Source: Comamonas terrigena NBRC 13299
Lineage (GTDB): Bacteria > Pseudomonadota > Gammaproteobacteria > Burkholderiales > Burkholderiaceae_C
Length of the DNA stretch: 64,000 bases
Assembly: GCF_006740045.1 (NCBI RefSeq)
Contig: NZ_AP019749.1
Location: 2,685,001 to 2,749,000 of the forward strand
Direction of reading: 5' to 3'
The notes beneath the pieces were generated by a model. It saw only the letters and a list, made by a program, of their open reading frames with translations, had not been told where the DNA came from and ran no database searches. Position 1 is the first letter of the stretch; the number at the start of each line of letters is the position of its first letter. This document shows, piece by piece, positions 8,031-17,757 of this stretch. The position numbers were made by a program, and so were the translations under genes.

Positions 8031-9464
8031 TTACAGCCGGTAGCTGTTGCCCAGGGCCGGAATCGTCACCTGGCCCCAGCCCGGCAGCGCCTGCAGCCGC
8101 TCGGACAGCGCGGTAGCCGATTTCGCCTCCCCATGCACCACAAACGTCTGCTTCGGCGCCTGGGTGAACGCCCCGGCCCAGTCCAGCAATGCCTTCTGGT
8201 CGGCATGGGCGGAGAACCCGCCCAGGGTGTGCACCGAGGCCCGCACCGCAATGTCGTCGCCCATCAGACGCACCCGTTTTTCCCCATCCACCAGGCGGCG
8301 GCCCAGCGACCCGGCAGCCTGGAAGCCGCAGATCAGCACCGCGCATTCCGCCCGCCCCAGGTTGTTGTGCAGGTGGTGCAGCACCCGCCCGGCATCGCAC
8401 ATGCCGCTGGCCGACAGAATCACCGCACCGCTCTTGATGCGGTTGAGTTTGATGGAATCCTCCACATCGCTGATGAAGTGCAGCTGCCGCCACTGCGCCA
8501 GCCGCTGCGGGCTGCCCAGCAGCTGCCGGGTCTCGGCGTCAAAAGCGGCAAAGTGCTTGAGCGTGATGGCCGTGGCCGTCACCGCCATGGGCGAATCGAC
8601 AAAAATCTCCATCGGCGCCAGCCGCTGCTGCGTCGCCAGCTGGGCAAAGTGGTAGAGCAGCTCTTGCGTGCGCCCCACGGCAAAGGCCGGAATCACCACA
8701 TTGCCGCGCGGCACGGTGCGGTTGACCACCTCCACCAGTTCCTCCAGCGTGGAGCTGCTGTCCTTGTGCAGGCGGTCGCCGTAGGTGGATTCGATCAGCA
8801 GCACATCGGCATCGGCAATCGGCGTGGGGTCGCGCAGGATGGGCCGCCCGGGCTGGCCCAGGTCGCCGCTGGCCACCAGCTTGCGCGTGCCGCCCAGTGC
8901 GTCGCTGAGCCAGATCTCGAGGATGGCCGAGCCCAGGATGTGCCCCGCATCGCGCATGCGCACCTTCACCGCGGGGTGGGGAGAAAAAGTCTGGTTGTAG
9001 GGCTTGGCCTGCACCAGCGACACCGCCAGCTCGGCATCCTGCACGGTGTAGAGCGGCGGCTCCAGCGCCGGCTCCCGGCCGTGGCGCGGCTCCCGGGCAG
9101 CGTGCTTGCCGACCGATTTCTGGGCACGGCGCTGCTGCCGCTCGACCTCCATCATCTGGATGTGCGCACTGTCCTTGAGCAGCACATCCAGCAGATCGGC
9201 GGTGGCCGCCGTGGCATAGATGGGCCCGCGAAAGCCCCGTGCCGCCAGCTTGGGCAGCAACCCGCTGTGGTCGATGTGGGCATGGGTCAGCAGCACAAAG
9301 TCGATGCGGCGCGGGTCAAAGCCGAAGGCCTGCTGGTTGTGCTCCTGGGCGCCGTGGCCGCCCTGGGCCATGCCGCAGTCGATCAGAAAGCGGCAATCCC
9401 CCAACTCCACCAGAAAGCAGGAACCGGTAACCGTCTGCGCGGCCCCGTAAAACGTGATCTGCAT
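8031..9464 (-). CDS. Beta-CASP metallo-beta-lactamase-fold RNA-processing-like hydrolase
   Basis: A 477-residue member of the MBL fold/beta-CASP/RNA-specificity group (YSH1/CPSF-like bacterial proteins). The zinc motif THAHIDHSGLLP is at about residues 60-70. Next come DAGHILGSA (about 170), the Asp strand SGDLG, ESTYGDR, the beta-CASP insert (FVDSPMAVTAT, ILSASGMCDAGR) and the C-terminal His blocks GGFSAHADQ and FVVHGE. All metal ligands seem present. The family includes RNases and related phosphodiesterases; the substrate here is unknown. The ATG at 9464 starts exactly at the domain (MQITFYGAAQTVTGS); the longer open frame upstream is spurious. Confidence 0.9.
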   Translation of the reverse strand: MQITFYGAAQTVTGSCFLVELGDCRFLIDCGMAQGGHGAQEHNQQAFGFDPRRIDFVLLTHAHIDHSGLLPKLAARGFRGPIYATAATADLLDVLLKDSAHIQMMEVERQQRRAQKSVGKHAAREPRHGREPALEPPLYTVQDAELAVSLVQAKPYNQTFSPHPAVKVRMRDAGHILGSAILEIWLSDALGGTRKLVASGDLGQPGRPILRDPTPIADADVLLIESTYGDRLHKDSSSTLEELVEVVNRTVPRGNVVIPAFAVGRTQELLYHFAQLATQQRLAPMEIFVDSPMAVTATAITLKHFAAFDAETRQLLGSPQRLAQWRQLHFISDVEDSIKLNRIKSGAVILSASGMCDAGRVLHHLHNNLGRAECAVLICGFQAAGSLGRRLVDGEKRVRLMGDDIAVRASVHTLGGFSAHADQKALLDWAGAFTQAPKQTFVVHGEAKSATALSERLQALPGWGQVTIPALGNSYRL

Positions 9465-9615
9465 CGCAACACCCCTCCCTGTGCACGCGCCCGTGCGGGC
9501 GCCCTGGACCTGGGGGCACTGCCCAGGCCATACTTGGACAAACTGTAACAGCCACGCGGACGAACGGTTGCACACCCGCCACAGCCGCGCCACCGGCGCG
9601 CTTGGACTTTGCGCT

Positions 9616-10155
9616 TCAGCGCCGGCGCAAGCGCCCGGCCTGCACCGCACGGGCCACCCCTGCCCAAGCCGGGTCCGGCCGTCCCGCCACCAGGGCCTGC
9701 ACATGGTCCTGCCACATCTGCGCCTGCTGCTCCACCTGGGCCTGCCAGAACTGCCGCAGCCGCTCCCTGGCGGAATGGCCGGCGCGGTAGGCATAAGGGT
9801 CCCGCCCGCCCAGCCACCCGGGCAGCAGCTGGCGCGCGTGCAAGGCTACGGCCTGCCGCGTCACCGGCAGACCCTGGCTGCGCTGCAGCTGGTGCAGCAG
9901 CTCATGGGCGAACAGGCCCGCCACCGCAGCATGGTCCAGGCGCAGCGGCGCCTGCAGGCTTGCGCCGCCATAGCAGGCGCGCGGAAACGACAGCCAGCCA
10001 CCGTTCAGGCACAGCGCCCGCCGCGTATCCCCCACCCGGCGCAGGCCCAGGCGCACCTGCTGCGCCAGCCAGCCCCCCTGTTGCGCACCGAAGTGCTGCA
10101 GCACAAAGCCCTGTTCAGCGGGCAGCAGGCGGCGCCAGAGCATGGGGCTTCTCAT
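9616..10155 (-). CDS. Hypothetical HExxH (HELLH) metallopeptidase-like protein
   Basis: A 179-residue protein with a zinc-peptidase-like helix AVAGLFAHELLHQLQR at about residues 77-92, so a HExxH motif is present. No third ligand can be assigned with confidence. It is preceded by GDTRRALCLNGGWLSFPRAC and followed by a Tyr/Arg-rich helical tail. There is no signal peptide. It resembles the short HExxH proteins (DUF4157-like folds) often annotated as hypothetical. The start may be 10155 or the ATG at 10143. It lies 34 bp after the hrpA stop on the same strand, so it may be cotranscribed with it. Confidence 0.55.
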   Translation of the reverse strand: MRSPMLWRRLLPAEQGFVLQHFGAQQGGWLAQQVRLGLRRVGDTRRALCLNGGWLSFPRACYGGASLQAPLRLDHAAVAGLFAHELLHQLQRSQGLPVTRQAVALHARQLLPGWLGGRDPYAYRAGHSARERLRQFWQAQVEQQAQMWQDHVQALVAGRPDPAWAGVARAVQAGRLRRR

Positions 10156-10189
10156 GGGGCTTCTGCGTGGTCGTGCCGCGCTCGGCGCA

Positions 10190-13100
10190 TCAGTGCTGCA
10201 GCTGCTGCCAGACCTTGTCCAGCCGCTTGGTGCTGACCGGGTACGGCGTGCGCAGCTCCTGCGCGAAAAAGCTCACGCGCAGCTCTTCCAGCATCCAGCG
10301 GTATTCCTGCATGCGGGCGTCGACCTGGCCCTTGCGCTCGGCCACCAGGCGCCAGTAGCGCTGCTCCATGGGCTGCAGCTCCTTGAGCTTAGCGGCATCG
10401 CGGGCCGGGTCGGCGCGGTACTTGTCCAGCCGCGTGGTGATGGCCTTCAGATAGCGCGCGTAGTGGCCCAGCTGGCTCCACGGCGCCACGGCGATGAAAT
10501 TCTTGGGCACCAGCTTGTGCAGCTGCTCGCCCGCATCCTTGGTGGCCTCGGGCGCGTTCTTGGTGTCCTTGATCTTGCGTGCGGCCGCCGCGTATTCGGT
10601 CAGGATGGTGGCGCTCATGCGCGCCACCTCGTTGGCGATCAGGGTCAGGCGCCCCCGGCCGTCCTGCACGCGCTGCTTGAAATCGGCCTCGTTGGCCGGC
10701 AGCGGGTCCTGCAGGAACGCCCGGTCAATGGCCACGTCGATGATCTGGCCGCGCAGCTCCTCCTGCGTGCCCAGCGGCATATAGGCCACGGCCATCTTCT
10801 GCAGATCGGGAATGTTCTTTTCCAGGTACTTCAGCGCATCGCGGATCTGCAGCGCAAACAGGCGGCGCAGGCCCACGCGGTGCTTGGCAGCCGCCACCTC
10901 GGGCTCGTCGAACACCTCGATGCCGACGGCATCGCCATGGTCGATCAGCGCCGGGAAACCGATCAGCGTGGTGCCGCCCTTCTTGATTTCCATCAGCTCG
11001 GGCAGCTCGCCGAAACCCCATTCCTTGTAGCGGGTGTCATGGGCCTGCGCGGGCACGCTCTTGTCGGGCTTGCAGGCGGCGCCGCCCGCCTTGGCCGCAG
11101 CGGGCGCACCGGCCTGGGCCGGGTGCGGCGCCTTCTGCGCGGACTCCGACTGGCCCTGCACCACGGCAGCCACCTTCAGGGAGGCCAGCGCCTGGAACGC
11201 CCCGCGCGCCTTCACGCCCCACTCGGCCTTGAGCGCGCCCAGATTGCGTCCCTGGCCCAGCTGGCGGCCATGCTCGTCCGTGATGCGGAAGTTCATGAAC
11301 AGGTGCGGGCTCAGCATGTCCAGCTTGAAATCGGCGCGCTTCACATCCAGCGAAGTCTCGTCGCGCACCTGCTTGAGCAGCACATCGATCAGCCCGCCCT
11401 GCGCCCAGCGCTCCACGCTGGTGAACAGCGCGGCCAGCCGCGCCGCGTTTTCGGGCAGCGGCACAAAGCGGCTGCGCGGGCGCTGCGGCAGGCTCTTGAG
11501 CAGGGCCTGGATCTTGTCTTTCAGCATGCCGGGCACCAGCCATTCGGCCCGCTCTTCCGACACCTGGTTCAGCACGAACAGCGGCACGGTCACCGTCACG
11601 CCGTCGCGTGCATCGCCCGGGCTGTGCAGATAGGCCGCCGCGCAGTCCACCCCGCCGAGCTTGACCAGCTTGGGGAAGTTGTCGGTGGTGATGCCGGCCG
11701 CCTCGTGGCGCATCAGCTCGTCCTTGGACAGGCGCAGCAGCTCGGGGTTGCCCTTGCTCTGCAGGCGGAACCAGTGGTCGAACGTGGCGCCGCTGTACAC
11801 ATCGCGCGGCAGCTGCTGGTCGTAGAAGGCAAAGATCAGCTCGTCGTCCACCAGCACGTCCTGGCGGCGGCTCTTGTGCTCCAGCTCCTCCACCTTGCGC
11901 ATCAGCTTCAGGTTGGCGGGCAGGAAATGCCATTTGGTTTCCCACTCCCCGGCCACCAGCGCCTGGCGGATGAACAGATTGCGCGCCTCGTGCGGATCGA
12001 TGCGGCCGTAGCTCACGCGCCGGCCGTTGTAGACCACCAGGCCGTAGAGCGTGGCGCGCTCCAGTGCCACCACATCCGCCTGCTTCTTGCTCCAGTGCGG
12101 GTCCAGCAGCTGCTTGCGCAGCAGGTGCCCGCCCACTTCCTCCAGCCACTGCGGCTCGATCGCGGCAATGCCCCGGCCGTACAGGCGCGAGGTCTCCACC
12201 TGCTCGGCCGCCACGATCCAGCGGCCCGGCTTCTTGGACAGGTGGGCGCCGGGGTGGGGGTGGAACTTGATGCCGTGCGCACCCAGGTAGCTTTCGTTTT
12301 CCTCACCCTTGTAGCCGATGTTGCCCAGCAGGCCGGACAGCATCGACAGATGCACGGCCTCATAGCCGGCAGCCTCGTTGTTGAGCAGCCATTTCTGCTC
12401 CTTGACCACGGTGAGCAGCTGCGAATGGATGTCGCGCCACTCGCGCACGCGGCGGATGTTGACGAAGTTCTGGCGCAGCAACTGCTCCCACTGGCGGTTG
12501 CTGATCTTGTGCGTGGCCTCCTGCGCCGGCTCGGCAGGGTTGAACAGCGCCAGCCGCTCCTCCACCGTGCCTTCCACCTGGGCGCCGCTGCCGCGCTGGC
12601 TCACCGGCAAAAAGGCCTGGCTGCGGGCGCTGGGCTTGGCCGCGGGCTGGTGCTGCGCCGCCATCTCGGCGCGGCTCTTGGCCACCACCTTGCCGCCACG
12701 CGCGTCCTGCAGCCATTTCCACAGCCGCAGGTAGCCGGTGAATTCGCTTTTTTCGTCGTCGAACTTGGCATGCGCCTGGTCGGCCTGCTGCTGGGCCTCC
12801 ATGGGCCGGTCGCGCACATCCTGCACCGACAGCGCCGAGGCAATCACCAGCACCTCCGACAGCGCACCACGCGCACGCGCCTCCAGAATCATGCGGCCCA
12901 CGCGCGGGTCCAGCGGCAGGCGCGACAGCTCCTTGCCCATGGCCAGCAGATTGCCGCGCTCGTCCACCGCGCCCAGTTCGGCCAGCAGCTGGTAGCCATC
13001 GGCAATGGCGCGGCCCGAAGGCGCTTCCAGGAACGGGAAATGCACCACATCGCCCAGGCCCAGCGCCTTCATGCGCAGAATCACCCCGGCCAGCGAGCTG

Positions 13101-14248
13101 CGCAGGATTTCCGGGTCGGTGAATTTGTCGCGGCCGTTGAAATCCACCTCGTCATACAGGCGGATGCAGATACCGTTGGCCACCCGGCCGCAGCGGCCGG
13201 CGCGCTGGTTGGCGGCGGCCTGCGAAATCGGCTCTACCAGCAGCTGCTCCACCTTGCTGCGGAAGGAATAGCGCTTCACGCGCGCCGTACCGGCGTCAAT
13301 GACATAGCGTATGCCCGGCACCGTCAGCGAGGTTTCCGCCACGTTCGTGGCCAGCACGATGCGCCGGCCGGTGTGGCCGTCGAAGATCCGGTCCTGCTCG
13401 GCCTGCGACAGGCGCGAGAACAGCGGCAGCACTTCGGCGCTGCGCAAGGTGGGCGAATGCTGCAGGTGCTTGCGCACATGGTCTGCCGCTTCGCGGATTT
13501 CGCGCTCGCCGGGCAGGAAGATCAGGATGTCGCCCCCCTTGCCGCCGGCCCACAGCTCGTCAACGCCCTCGGCAATGGCGTCGTTCAGGTCCTTGTCCTT
13601 CTCACCCTCGAACGGGCGATAGCGCATCTCCACCGGGTAGGTCCGGCCCGAGACCATGATCACCGGCGCAGGCCCGTCCTTGCCTTCAAAGTGCTTGGCA
13701 AAGCGGTCGGCATCGATGGTGGCCGAGGTCACCACCACCTTCAGGTCGGGGCGCTGGGGCAGGATCTGCCGCAGATAGCCCAGCAGAAAGTCGATGTTCA
13801 GGCTGCGCTCGTGCGCCTCGTCGATGATCAGCGTGTCATAGGCCTTGAGCAGCGGATCGGTCTGGGTTTCGGCCAGCAGGATGCCGTCCGTCATCAGCTT
13901 GACCGAGGCGTTCTTCTGCAGCGTGTCCTGGAAACGCACCTTGTAGCCCACCACCTCGCCCAGCGGCGTGTTCAGCTCCTCGGCAATGCGCTTGGCGACC
14001 GAGCTGGCCGCAATCCGGCGCGGCTGGGTGTGGCCGATCAGGTGGCCGCGCACCACGCCCTTGTCGTCCGGCACCGCATTGATCTTGCCGCGGCCCAGCG
14101 CCAGCGCGATCTTGGGCAGCTGCGTGGTCTTGCCCGAGCCCGTCTCGCCACAGACGATGATGACCTGGTGGCGGTCCATGGCCTCCATGATCTCGTCACG
14201 GCGGCTGGATACGGGGAGTTGCTCGGGGAAGGTGATCTTCAAAGACAT
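10190..14248 (-). CDS. hrpA: ATP-dependent RNA helicase HrpA (DEAH/RHA)
   Basis: A 1352-residue cytoplasmic DEAH-box helicase, the length of bacterial HrpA. Walker A GETGSGKT is at residues 34-41, the DEAH motif is in IIDEAHERS (about 140), SAT is in VVTSATIDADRF, and the Q-x-x-G-R-x-G-R block is in QRAGRCGRV. These are followed by the helicase-associated domain and the long C-terminal DUF3418-type region ending in VSTKRLDKVWQQLQH. HrpA acts on mRNA and ribosomal complexes and helps rescue stalled ribosomes in E. coli. The ATG at 14248 gives the standard N-terminus. The 1458-codon antisense open frame across this gene is a high-GC shadow. Confidence 0.96.
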   Translation of the reverse strand: MSLKITFPEQLPVSSRRDEIMEAMDRHQVIIVCGETGSGKTTQLPKIALALGRGKINAVPDDKGVVRGHLIGHTQPRRIAASSVAKRIAEELNTPLGEVVGYKVRFQDTLQKNASVKLMTDGILLAETQTDPLLKAYDTLIIDEAHERSLNIDFLLGYLRQILPQRPDLKVVVTSATIDADRFAKHFEGKDGPAPVIMVSGRTYPVEMRYRPFEGEKDKDLNDAIAEGVDELWAGGKGGDILIFLPGEREIREAADHVRKHLQHSPTLRSAEVLPLFSRLSQAEQDRIFDGHTGRRIVLATNVAETSLTVPGIRYVIDAGTARVKRYSFRSKVEQLLVEPISQAAANQRAGRCGRVANGICIRLYDEVDFNGRDKFTDPEILRSSLAGVILRMKALGLGDVVHFPFLEAPSGRAIADGYQLLAELGAVDERGNLLAMGKELSRLPLDPRVGRMILEARARGALSEVLVIASALSVQDVRDRPMEAQQQADQAHAKFDDEKSEFTGYLRLWKWLQDARGGKVVAKSRAEMAAQHQPAAKPSARSQAFLPVSQRGSGAQVEGTVEERLALFNPAEPAQEATHKISNRQWEQLLRQNFVNIRRVREWRDIHSQLLTVVKEQKWLLNNEAAGYEAVHLSMLSGLLGNIGYKGEENESYLGAHGIKFHPHPGAHLSKKPGRWIVAAEQVETSRLYGRGIAAIEPQWLEEVGGHLLRKQLLDPHWSKKQADVVALERATLYGLVVYNGRRVSYGRIDPHEARNLFIRQALVAGEWETKWHFLPANLKLMRKVEELEHKSRRQDVLVDDELIFAFYDQQLPRDVYSGATFDHWFRLQSKGNPELLRLSKDELMRHEAAGITTDNFPKLVKLGGVDCAAAYLHSPGDARDGVTVTVPLFVLNQVSEERAEWLVPGMLKDKIQALLKSLPQRPRSRFVPLPENAARLAALFTSVERWAQGGLIDVLLKQVRDETSLDVKRADFKLDMLSPHLFMNFRITDEHGRQLGQGRNLGALKAEWGVKARGAFQALASLKVAAVVQGQSESAQKAPHPAQAGAPAAAKAGGAACKPDKSVPAQAHDTRYKEWGFGELPELMEIKKGGTTLIGFPALIDHGDAVGIEVFDEPEVAAAKHRVGLRRLFALQIRDALKYLEKNIPDLQKMAVAYMPLGTQEELRGQIIDVAIDRAFLQDPLPANEADFKQRVQDGRGRLTLIANEVARMSATILTEYAAAARKIKDTKNAPEATKDAGEQLHKLVPKNFIAVAPWSQLGHYARYLKAITTRLDKYRADPARDAAKLKELQPMEQRYWRLVAERKGQVDARMQEYRWMLEELRVSFFAQELRTPYPVSTKRLDKVWQQLQH

Positions 14249-14514
14249 AGGGGCGTGATTATCCCCGCGCGCGCCGCCCGCCGGCGCTGCCGCTGCAGAT
14301 GGACCCACAGCAGACTCTGCACCCTCCCCGCAGCCAAGGCCCTGCGCGCCGGAACTAAATGGGTCACGGGGCTCTCACACACAGTCGCTACCATGCGCGC
14401 AGCCGCCGCACACCCTCGCGGCCTGGCGCTTTCCGTCCCGCTGCAGCACCCTGCGGCGGGCTGCCATGACTGCCCCGCTGCCCTGGCGGCGGGCAACAGC
14501 CCTTCCCGCATTCC

Positions 14515-15693
14515 ATGATTTTCTACTCCCTGATTCTGGTGCCCATCATCGCGCTGTGGCTGTGGTGGCCCCTGCACCGGCCGGCCCGCCGCGCCTTCTG
14601 GTGGGCGCTGACGGCCACCATGGTGCTGGGCGCCCTGCCCGCGCTGCTGATCCTGGCCATGCGCCAGACCACGCTCAGCTACCAGGTGATTGCCCATCTG
14701 CAGGTGGGCAGCGGCCTGGTGCTGTCCGCCATCGTGCTGTCCATCCTGCTGGCCTTGCTGCGCGATCTGGCCTGGCTGCTGTCCTGGAAGGCCGGCTGGC
14801 GCCGCCTGGCCCAGGGCCTGCGCCAGCCGATGTGGACCGTGGCCGGCGCGGCCCTGGCCCTGCTGGTGTCTGCCTACGGGGTGCTGCAGGCGCTGAAGGT
14901 GCCCGAGGTGCGCACCCAGGAGATCACGCTGCCGCGCCTGCCCGCCGAGCTGGACGGCCTGCGCGTGGCCGTGATTGCCGACATCCACGCCAGCCCGGTC
15001 AACAACGCCCGCTATGTGCAGGCCCTGGTGGACCGCACCCAGGCGGCCCGGCCCGACCTGATCGTGCTGCCCGGCGACATGGTGGACGGCGACGTCGCCA
15101 CCCAGGCCGCCAACATCGCCCCGCTGGCCCAGCTGCAGGCCCCGTACGGCGTGTGGTTTGCCCCCGGCAACCACGAGTACTACAGCGGCTACAACGCCTG
15201 GGCCAAGGAATTCCGCCGCCTGGGCCTGCACTATCTGGAAAACCAGACCGAGCGCCTGCAGATCCGCGGCCGCACGCTGGCCGTCTCCGGCCTGGGCGAC
15301 CCGGCCTATGGCCGCCTGTCCAACCAGAACGACAACCCCGCCGTGGCCGAAGGCCTGCCCCCCGACATCGCCGCCGTGCAGCAGCAGGCCCAGGGCGCGG
15401 ACGTGCACCTGCTGCTGGCACACCAGCCCAAGCCCGCACGCGACTATGCCCAGCATGGCGTGGACCTGCAGATTGCCGGCCACACCCATGGCGGCCACAT
15501 CCGGGGGCTGGACCAGCTGCTGATCGCACCGGCCAACAACGGCTATGTGCGCGGCCTGTACCAGGTCGGCCCGATGCAACTGTTTGTCAGCAGCGGCGCC
15601 GGGCTGTGGGCCGGTTTTGCCGTGCGCCTGGGCGTGCCCTCCAGCATCGACCTGCTGGTGCTGCGCAGCCCCTCCGCAACCACCAAGCCCTGA
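14515..15693 (+). CDS. Membrane-anchored metallophosphoesterase (YaeI/YkuE-like)
   Basis: 392 residues. Four hydrophobic segments lie in residues 1-125, followed by a calcineurin-like phosphoesterase domain. The metal-binding motifs are all intact: DIH at 156-158, GD in PGDMVDGD (187-193), GNHE (218-221), the AHQPKPA histidine (about 302) and GHTHGGH (about 322). The architecture matches membrane-associated metallophosphoesterases such as YkuE/YaeI that act on envelope lipids or phosphodiesters. The substrate is unknown. It is divergent from hrpA across 266 bp. Confidence 0.9.
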   Translation: MIFYSLILVPIIALWLWWPLHRPARRAFWWALTATMVLGALPALLILAMRQTTLSYQVIAHLQVGSGLVLSAIVLSILLALLRDLAWLLSWKAGWRRLAQGLRQPMWTVAGAALALLVSAYGVLQALKVPEVRTQEITLPRLPAELDGLRVAVIADIHASPVNNARYVQALVDRTQAARPDLIVLPGDMVDGDVATQAANIAPLAQLQAPYGVWFAPGNHEYYSGYNAWAKEFRRLGLHYLENQTERLQIRGRTLAVSGLGDPAYGRLSNQNDNPAVAEGLPPDIAAVQQQAQGADVHLLLAHQPKPARDYAQHGVDLQIAGHTHGGHIRGLDQLLIAPANNGYVRGLYQVGPMQLFVSSGAGLWAGFAVRLGVPSSIDLLVLRSPSATTKP

Positions 15694-15979
15694 GCCCCGG
15701 GCGGAGGGCTGCTACCAGGGCGACGGCCCACCACGCCCGGGCCGGTGCAGCACGCCCCTCACCGGGCGGGTGCAGCAACCACGGTGCCCCCCGCACCGCC
15801 GCGCCGTGGACGGCCAGCGCAGGCTGCACGCGCTGCAGGCATTCCAACGCCGCACGCGCGAAAACTCCACGGAAACCCTGTGTTTGTCGCATTTGGTTGC
15901 AGTTGGGCACGCGATGGCGCCATTTTCTGACACGAATGGCCGCCTCCACGCGGAAAAGCCAAGGGTAAGATTTCGTGCA

Positions 15980-16678
15980 ATGGCCCCATCGCTCGCTGAT
16001 CCTATGAATTGCCCTGTCTGCGGCACCTCCATGCCTGCCCAAGCCAAGTTCTGCAGCCAATGCGGCTCGCCGCGTGCAGCGCCGCTGGGCTCGGTGCCGC
16101 TGCGCCCGCCCCGCTCACCGCATGCGCCCAACGCCGCCACCCGCTGGCTGCTGGTCGGCGCCGCGCTGGTGGTGGCCGCTGCGGGCTGGCTGGCATTCAG
16201 GCCCGGCATGCTGCCCACAGGCGGCAACGCCGACAGCCCGGCGGCCGACGCGCCCACGGATGCCAGCAAGGCCGCCACCCTGGTCGGCCCGCAGGGCGCT
16301 GCTGGCGCTGCGGGCACGGCCGGGACGGTGACCACCCCCGACCAGCCAGTGGCTGCCAGCTCCACGGCACCTCCAGGCACGCCACCGGGTACCTCGCCTG
16401 CATCCTCCGGCGCTGCAGTGCCTGCCATGCCCGCCAGCGTTGCCCCCGCCACCCCGGCACCGGCCATGGCCGCCAACCCGCCGCCCGCCGCCCGCCCGGC
16501 TGCCACGGCCCCCGTGGTCGCCGCCACACCGGCGCCCGCTGCTGCGGTCAAGGCCGTGCCGGCCCCCGCCGTGTCGGGCCCGGTGGTACTGCCACCGTCC
16601 CCTTCACCATCTCCTTCACCCGCTGCGCCACGCCCGGCGCCCAAAGACACCCCCACACTGAATGACCTGCTGGACTGA
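15980..16678 (+). CDS. Zinc-ribbon membrane protein with Ala/Pro-rich C-terminus
   Basis: 232 residues, or 224 if the ATG at 16004 is used. The N-terminus holds a zinc ribbon of two CxxC pairs (CPVCGTSMPAQAKFCSQCG). It is followed by one transmembrane helix (WLLVGAALVVAAAGWLAF, about residues 55-72) and a long Ala/Pro/Thr-rich low-complexity tail ending in TPTLNDLLD. A cytoplasmic ribbon with an exported tail is inferred. Such proteins are common in Comamonadaceae and have no defined function. Its 3' end lies just upstream of the lipoprotein gene, so the two probably form an operon. Confidence 0.75.
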   Translation: MAPSLADPMNCPVCGTSMPAQAKFCSQCGSPRAAPLGSVPLRPPRSPHAPNAATRWLLVGAALVVAAAGWLAFRPGMLPTGGNADSPAADAPTDASKAATLVGPQGAAGAAGTAGTVTTPDQPVAASSTAPPGTPPGTSPASSGAAVPAMPASVAPATPAPAMAANPPPAARPAATAPVVAATPAPAAAVKAVPAPAVSGPVVLPPSPSPSPSPAAPRPAPKDTPTLNDLLD

Positions 16679-16727
16679 GCTGGCGCTTTCCCGTCACACA
16701 GCCGATCTTGGACACAGGAGCCCTGCC

Positions 16728-17414
16728 ATGCCGTATCTGAAACTGAGCCTTGTCACCGCCGCAGCCCTGGTGCTGGCGGGCTGCGCGGCGGTGGAATCCT
16801 CCACCACGTCCCTGGGCTGCATGCTCGGCCGCCTCACCCAGAACCCGCCAGCCGGTTGCGGCGCACCTGCCACCGCCACCGCCACGGCGCCGGGCACAGG
16901 CGCTTCCGGCGCGGCGGCGGCGCAGGCCGGCGAGCGCTTCACCAAGCTGCAGTCCGTGCTGGACCAGGAAATCGAGCTGGCCCGTTCGGTCCAGACGGAT
17001 GTGGTGTCGTCCATGCAGCACCTGCCCATCAAGCTGCGCTCCAGCGCCGGGCCGGTCAAGCTGCTGGACACGCCCATCACCGACAGCCAGTCGGGCCAGA
17101 CGCGCAGCATGCGCACGCTGGAGTCCATGACGGTGCAGATGCCGCTGGCCGCCAAGGGCCGCCCGGAATACACCCAGTCCATGGCCGCGCTGAAGAACCT
17201 GGCCAACCGCCTGGCCGACAACCGAGGCCAAGCCTCCATCGTCGTGCACCAGGCCGCGGCCGATGTGCAGGCCCAGCGCGTGAACACCGCCACCGGCGTC
17301 AGCAAGACCGCCAAAGGCAGTCCGGTGAAGGTGGAAAAGATCGAAGATGCCGCACTGGCCGCCGGCACCGAGCGCTACACCATCCAGGCCGGGCCGATTC
17401 GCGGCGGGCTGTGA
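16728..17414 (+). CDS. Putative lipoprotein
   Basis: A 228-residue protein with a lipoprotein signal peptide: MPYLKLSLVTAAALVLAGC, lipobox LAGC with Cys 19. The mature part begins with an Ala/Thr/Gly-rich linker and continues as an alpha/beta region (FTKLQSVLDQEIELARSVQT, SMQHLPIKLRSSAGPVKLLD) with no family that I recognise. The ATG at 16728 is set by an AGGAG ribosome-binding site at 16716-16720. It lies 49 bp after the zinc-ribbon gene and is probably cotranscribed. The location is inner or outer membrane, facing the periplasm. Confidence 0.75.
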   Translation: MPYLKLSLVTAAALVLAGCAAVESSTTSLGCMLGRLTQNPPAGCGAPATATATAPGTGASGAAAAQAGERFTKLQSVLDQEIELARSVQTDVVSSMQHLPIKLRSSAGPVKLLDTPITDSQSGQTRSMRTLESMTVQMPLAAKGRPEYTQSMAALKNLANRLADNRGQASIVVHQAAADVQAQRVNTATGVSKTAKGSPVKVEKIEDAALAAGTERYTIQAGPIRGGL

Positions 17415-17505
17415 GCCGCACTGGCGCCACTACCGCCCGACCAGCCTGTACCGCCCGCACAGGCCGCACAGGCCGCACAGGCCGCGCAGCGCACGCAGCC
17501 CAGGC

Positions 17506-17757
17506 CTAGCGCAGCGCCTGGCTGCTCTCCACCCCCAGGCTGATCTGTGGCGGCCGGGCCGCCCGCTCCACGTCCTGGGTGCGCGGGCCTTCGTTGATCA
17601 GCACGAACAGGTAGAACAGGCCCATGCTGCCCAGGCCGCCGAACACCAGGCCAATGCTGTCCATCCACCGCCCCTCGGGCATGTGGAACACGAACAGGAA
17701 CGACAGCGAAAACGCTGCCAGCACAGCGACAAACAGATAGATGATGGCTCCGTCCAT
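17506..17757 (-). CDS. Small two-helix membrane protein, unknown
   Basis: An 83-residue protein with two predicted membrane helices: IIYLFVAVLAAFSLSFLFVF (about 4-23) and IGLVFGGLGSMGLFYLFVLI (about 33-52). A polar tail (NEGPRTQDVERAARPPQISL) follows. It begins MDGAIIYL at 17757; the longer open frame upstream has no signal. No family recognised. It is convergent with the lipoprotein gene, and the 91-bp gap holds three tandem copies of a 9-bp unit CGCACAGGC (about 17456-17482). Confidence 0.6.
   Translation of the reverse strand: MDGAIIYLFVAVLAAFSLSFLFVFHMPEGRWMDSIGLVFGGLGSMGLFYLFVLINEGPRTQDVERAARPPQISLGVESSQALR

Noticed and set aside
10142..14518. A 1458-codon open frame on the plus strand opposite hrpA
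   Set aside because: It is antisense to a clear HrpA gene, is His/Gln/Leu-rich as expected of a reverse-complement shadow in high-GC DNA, and shows no domain.
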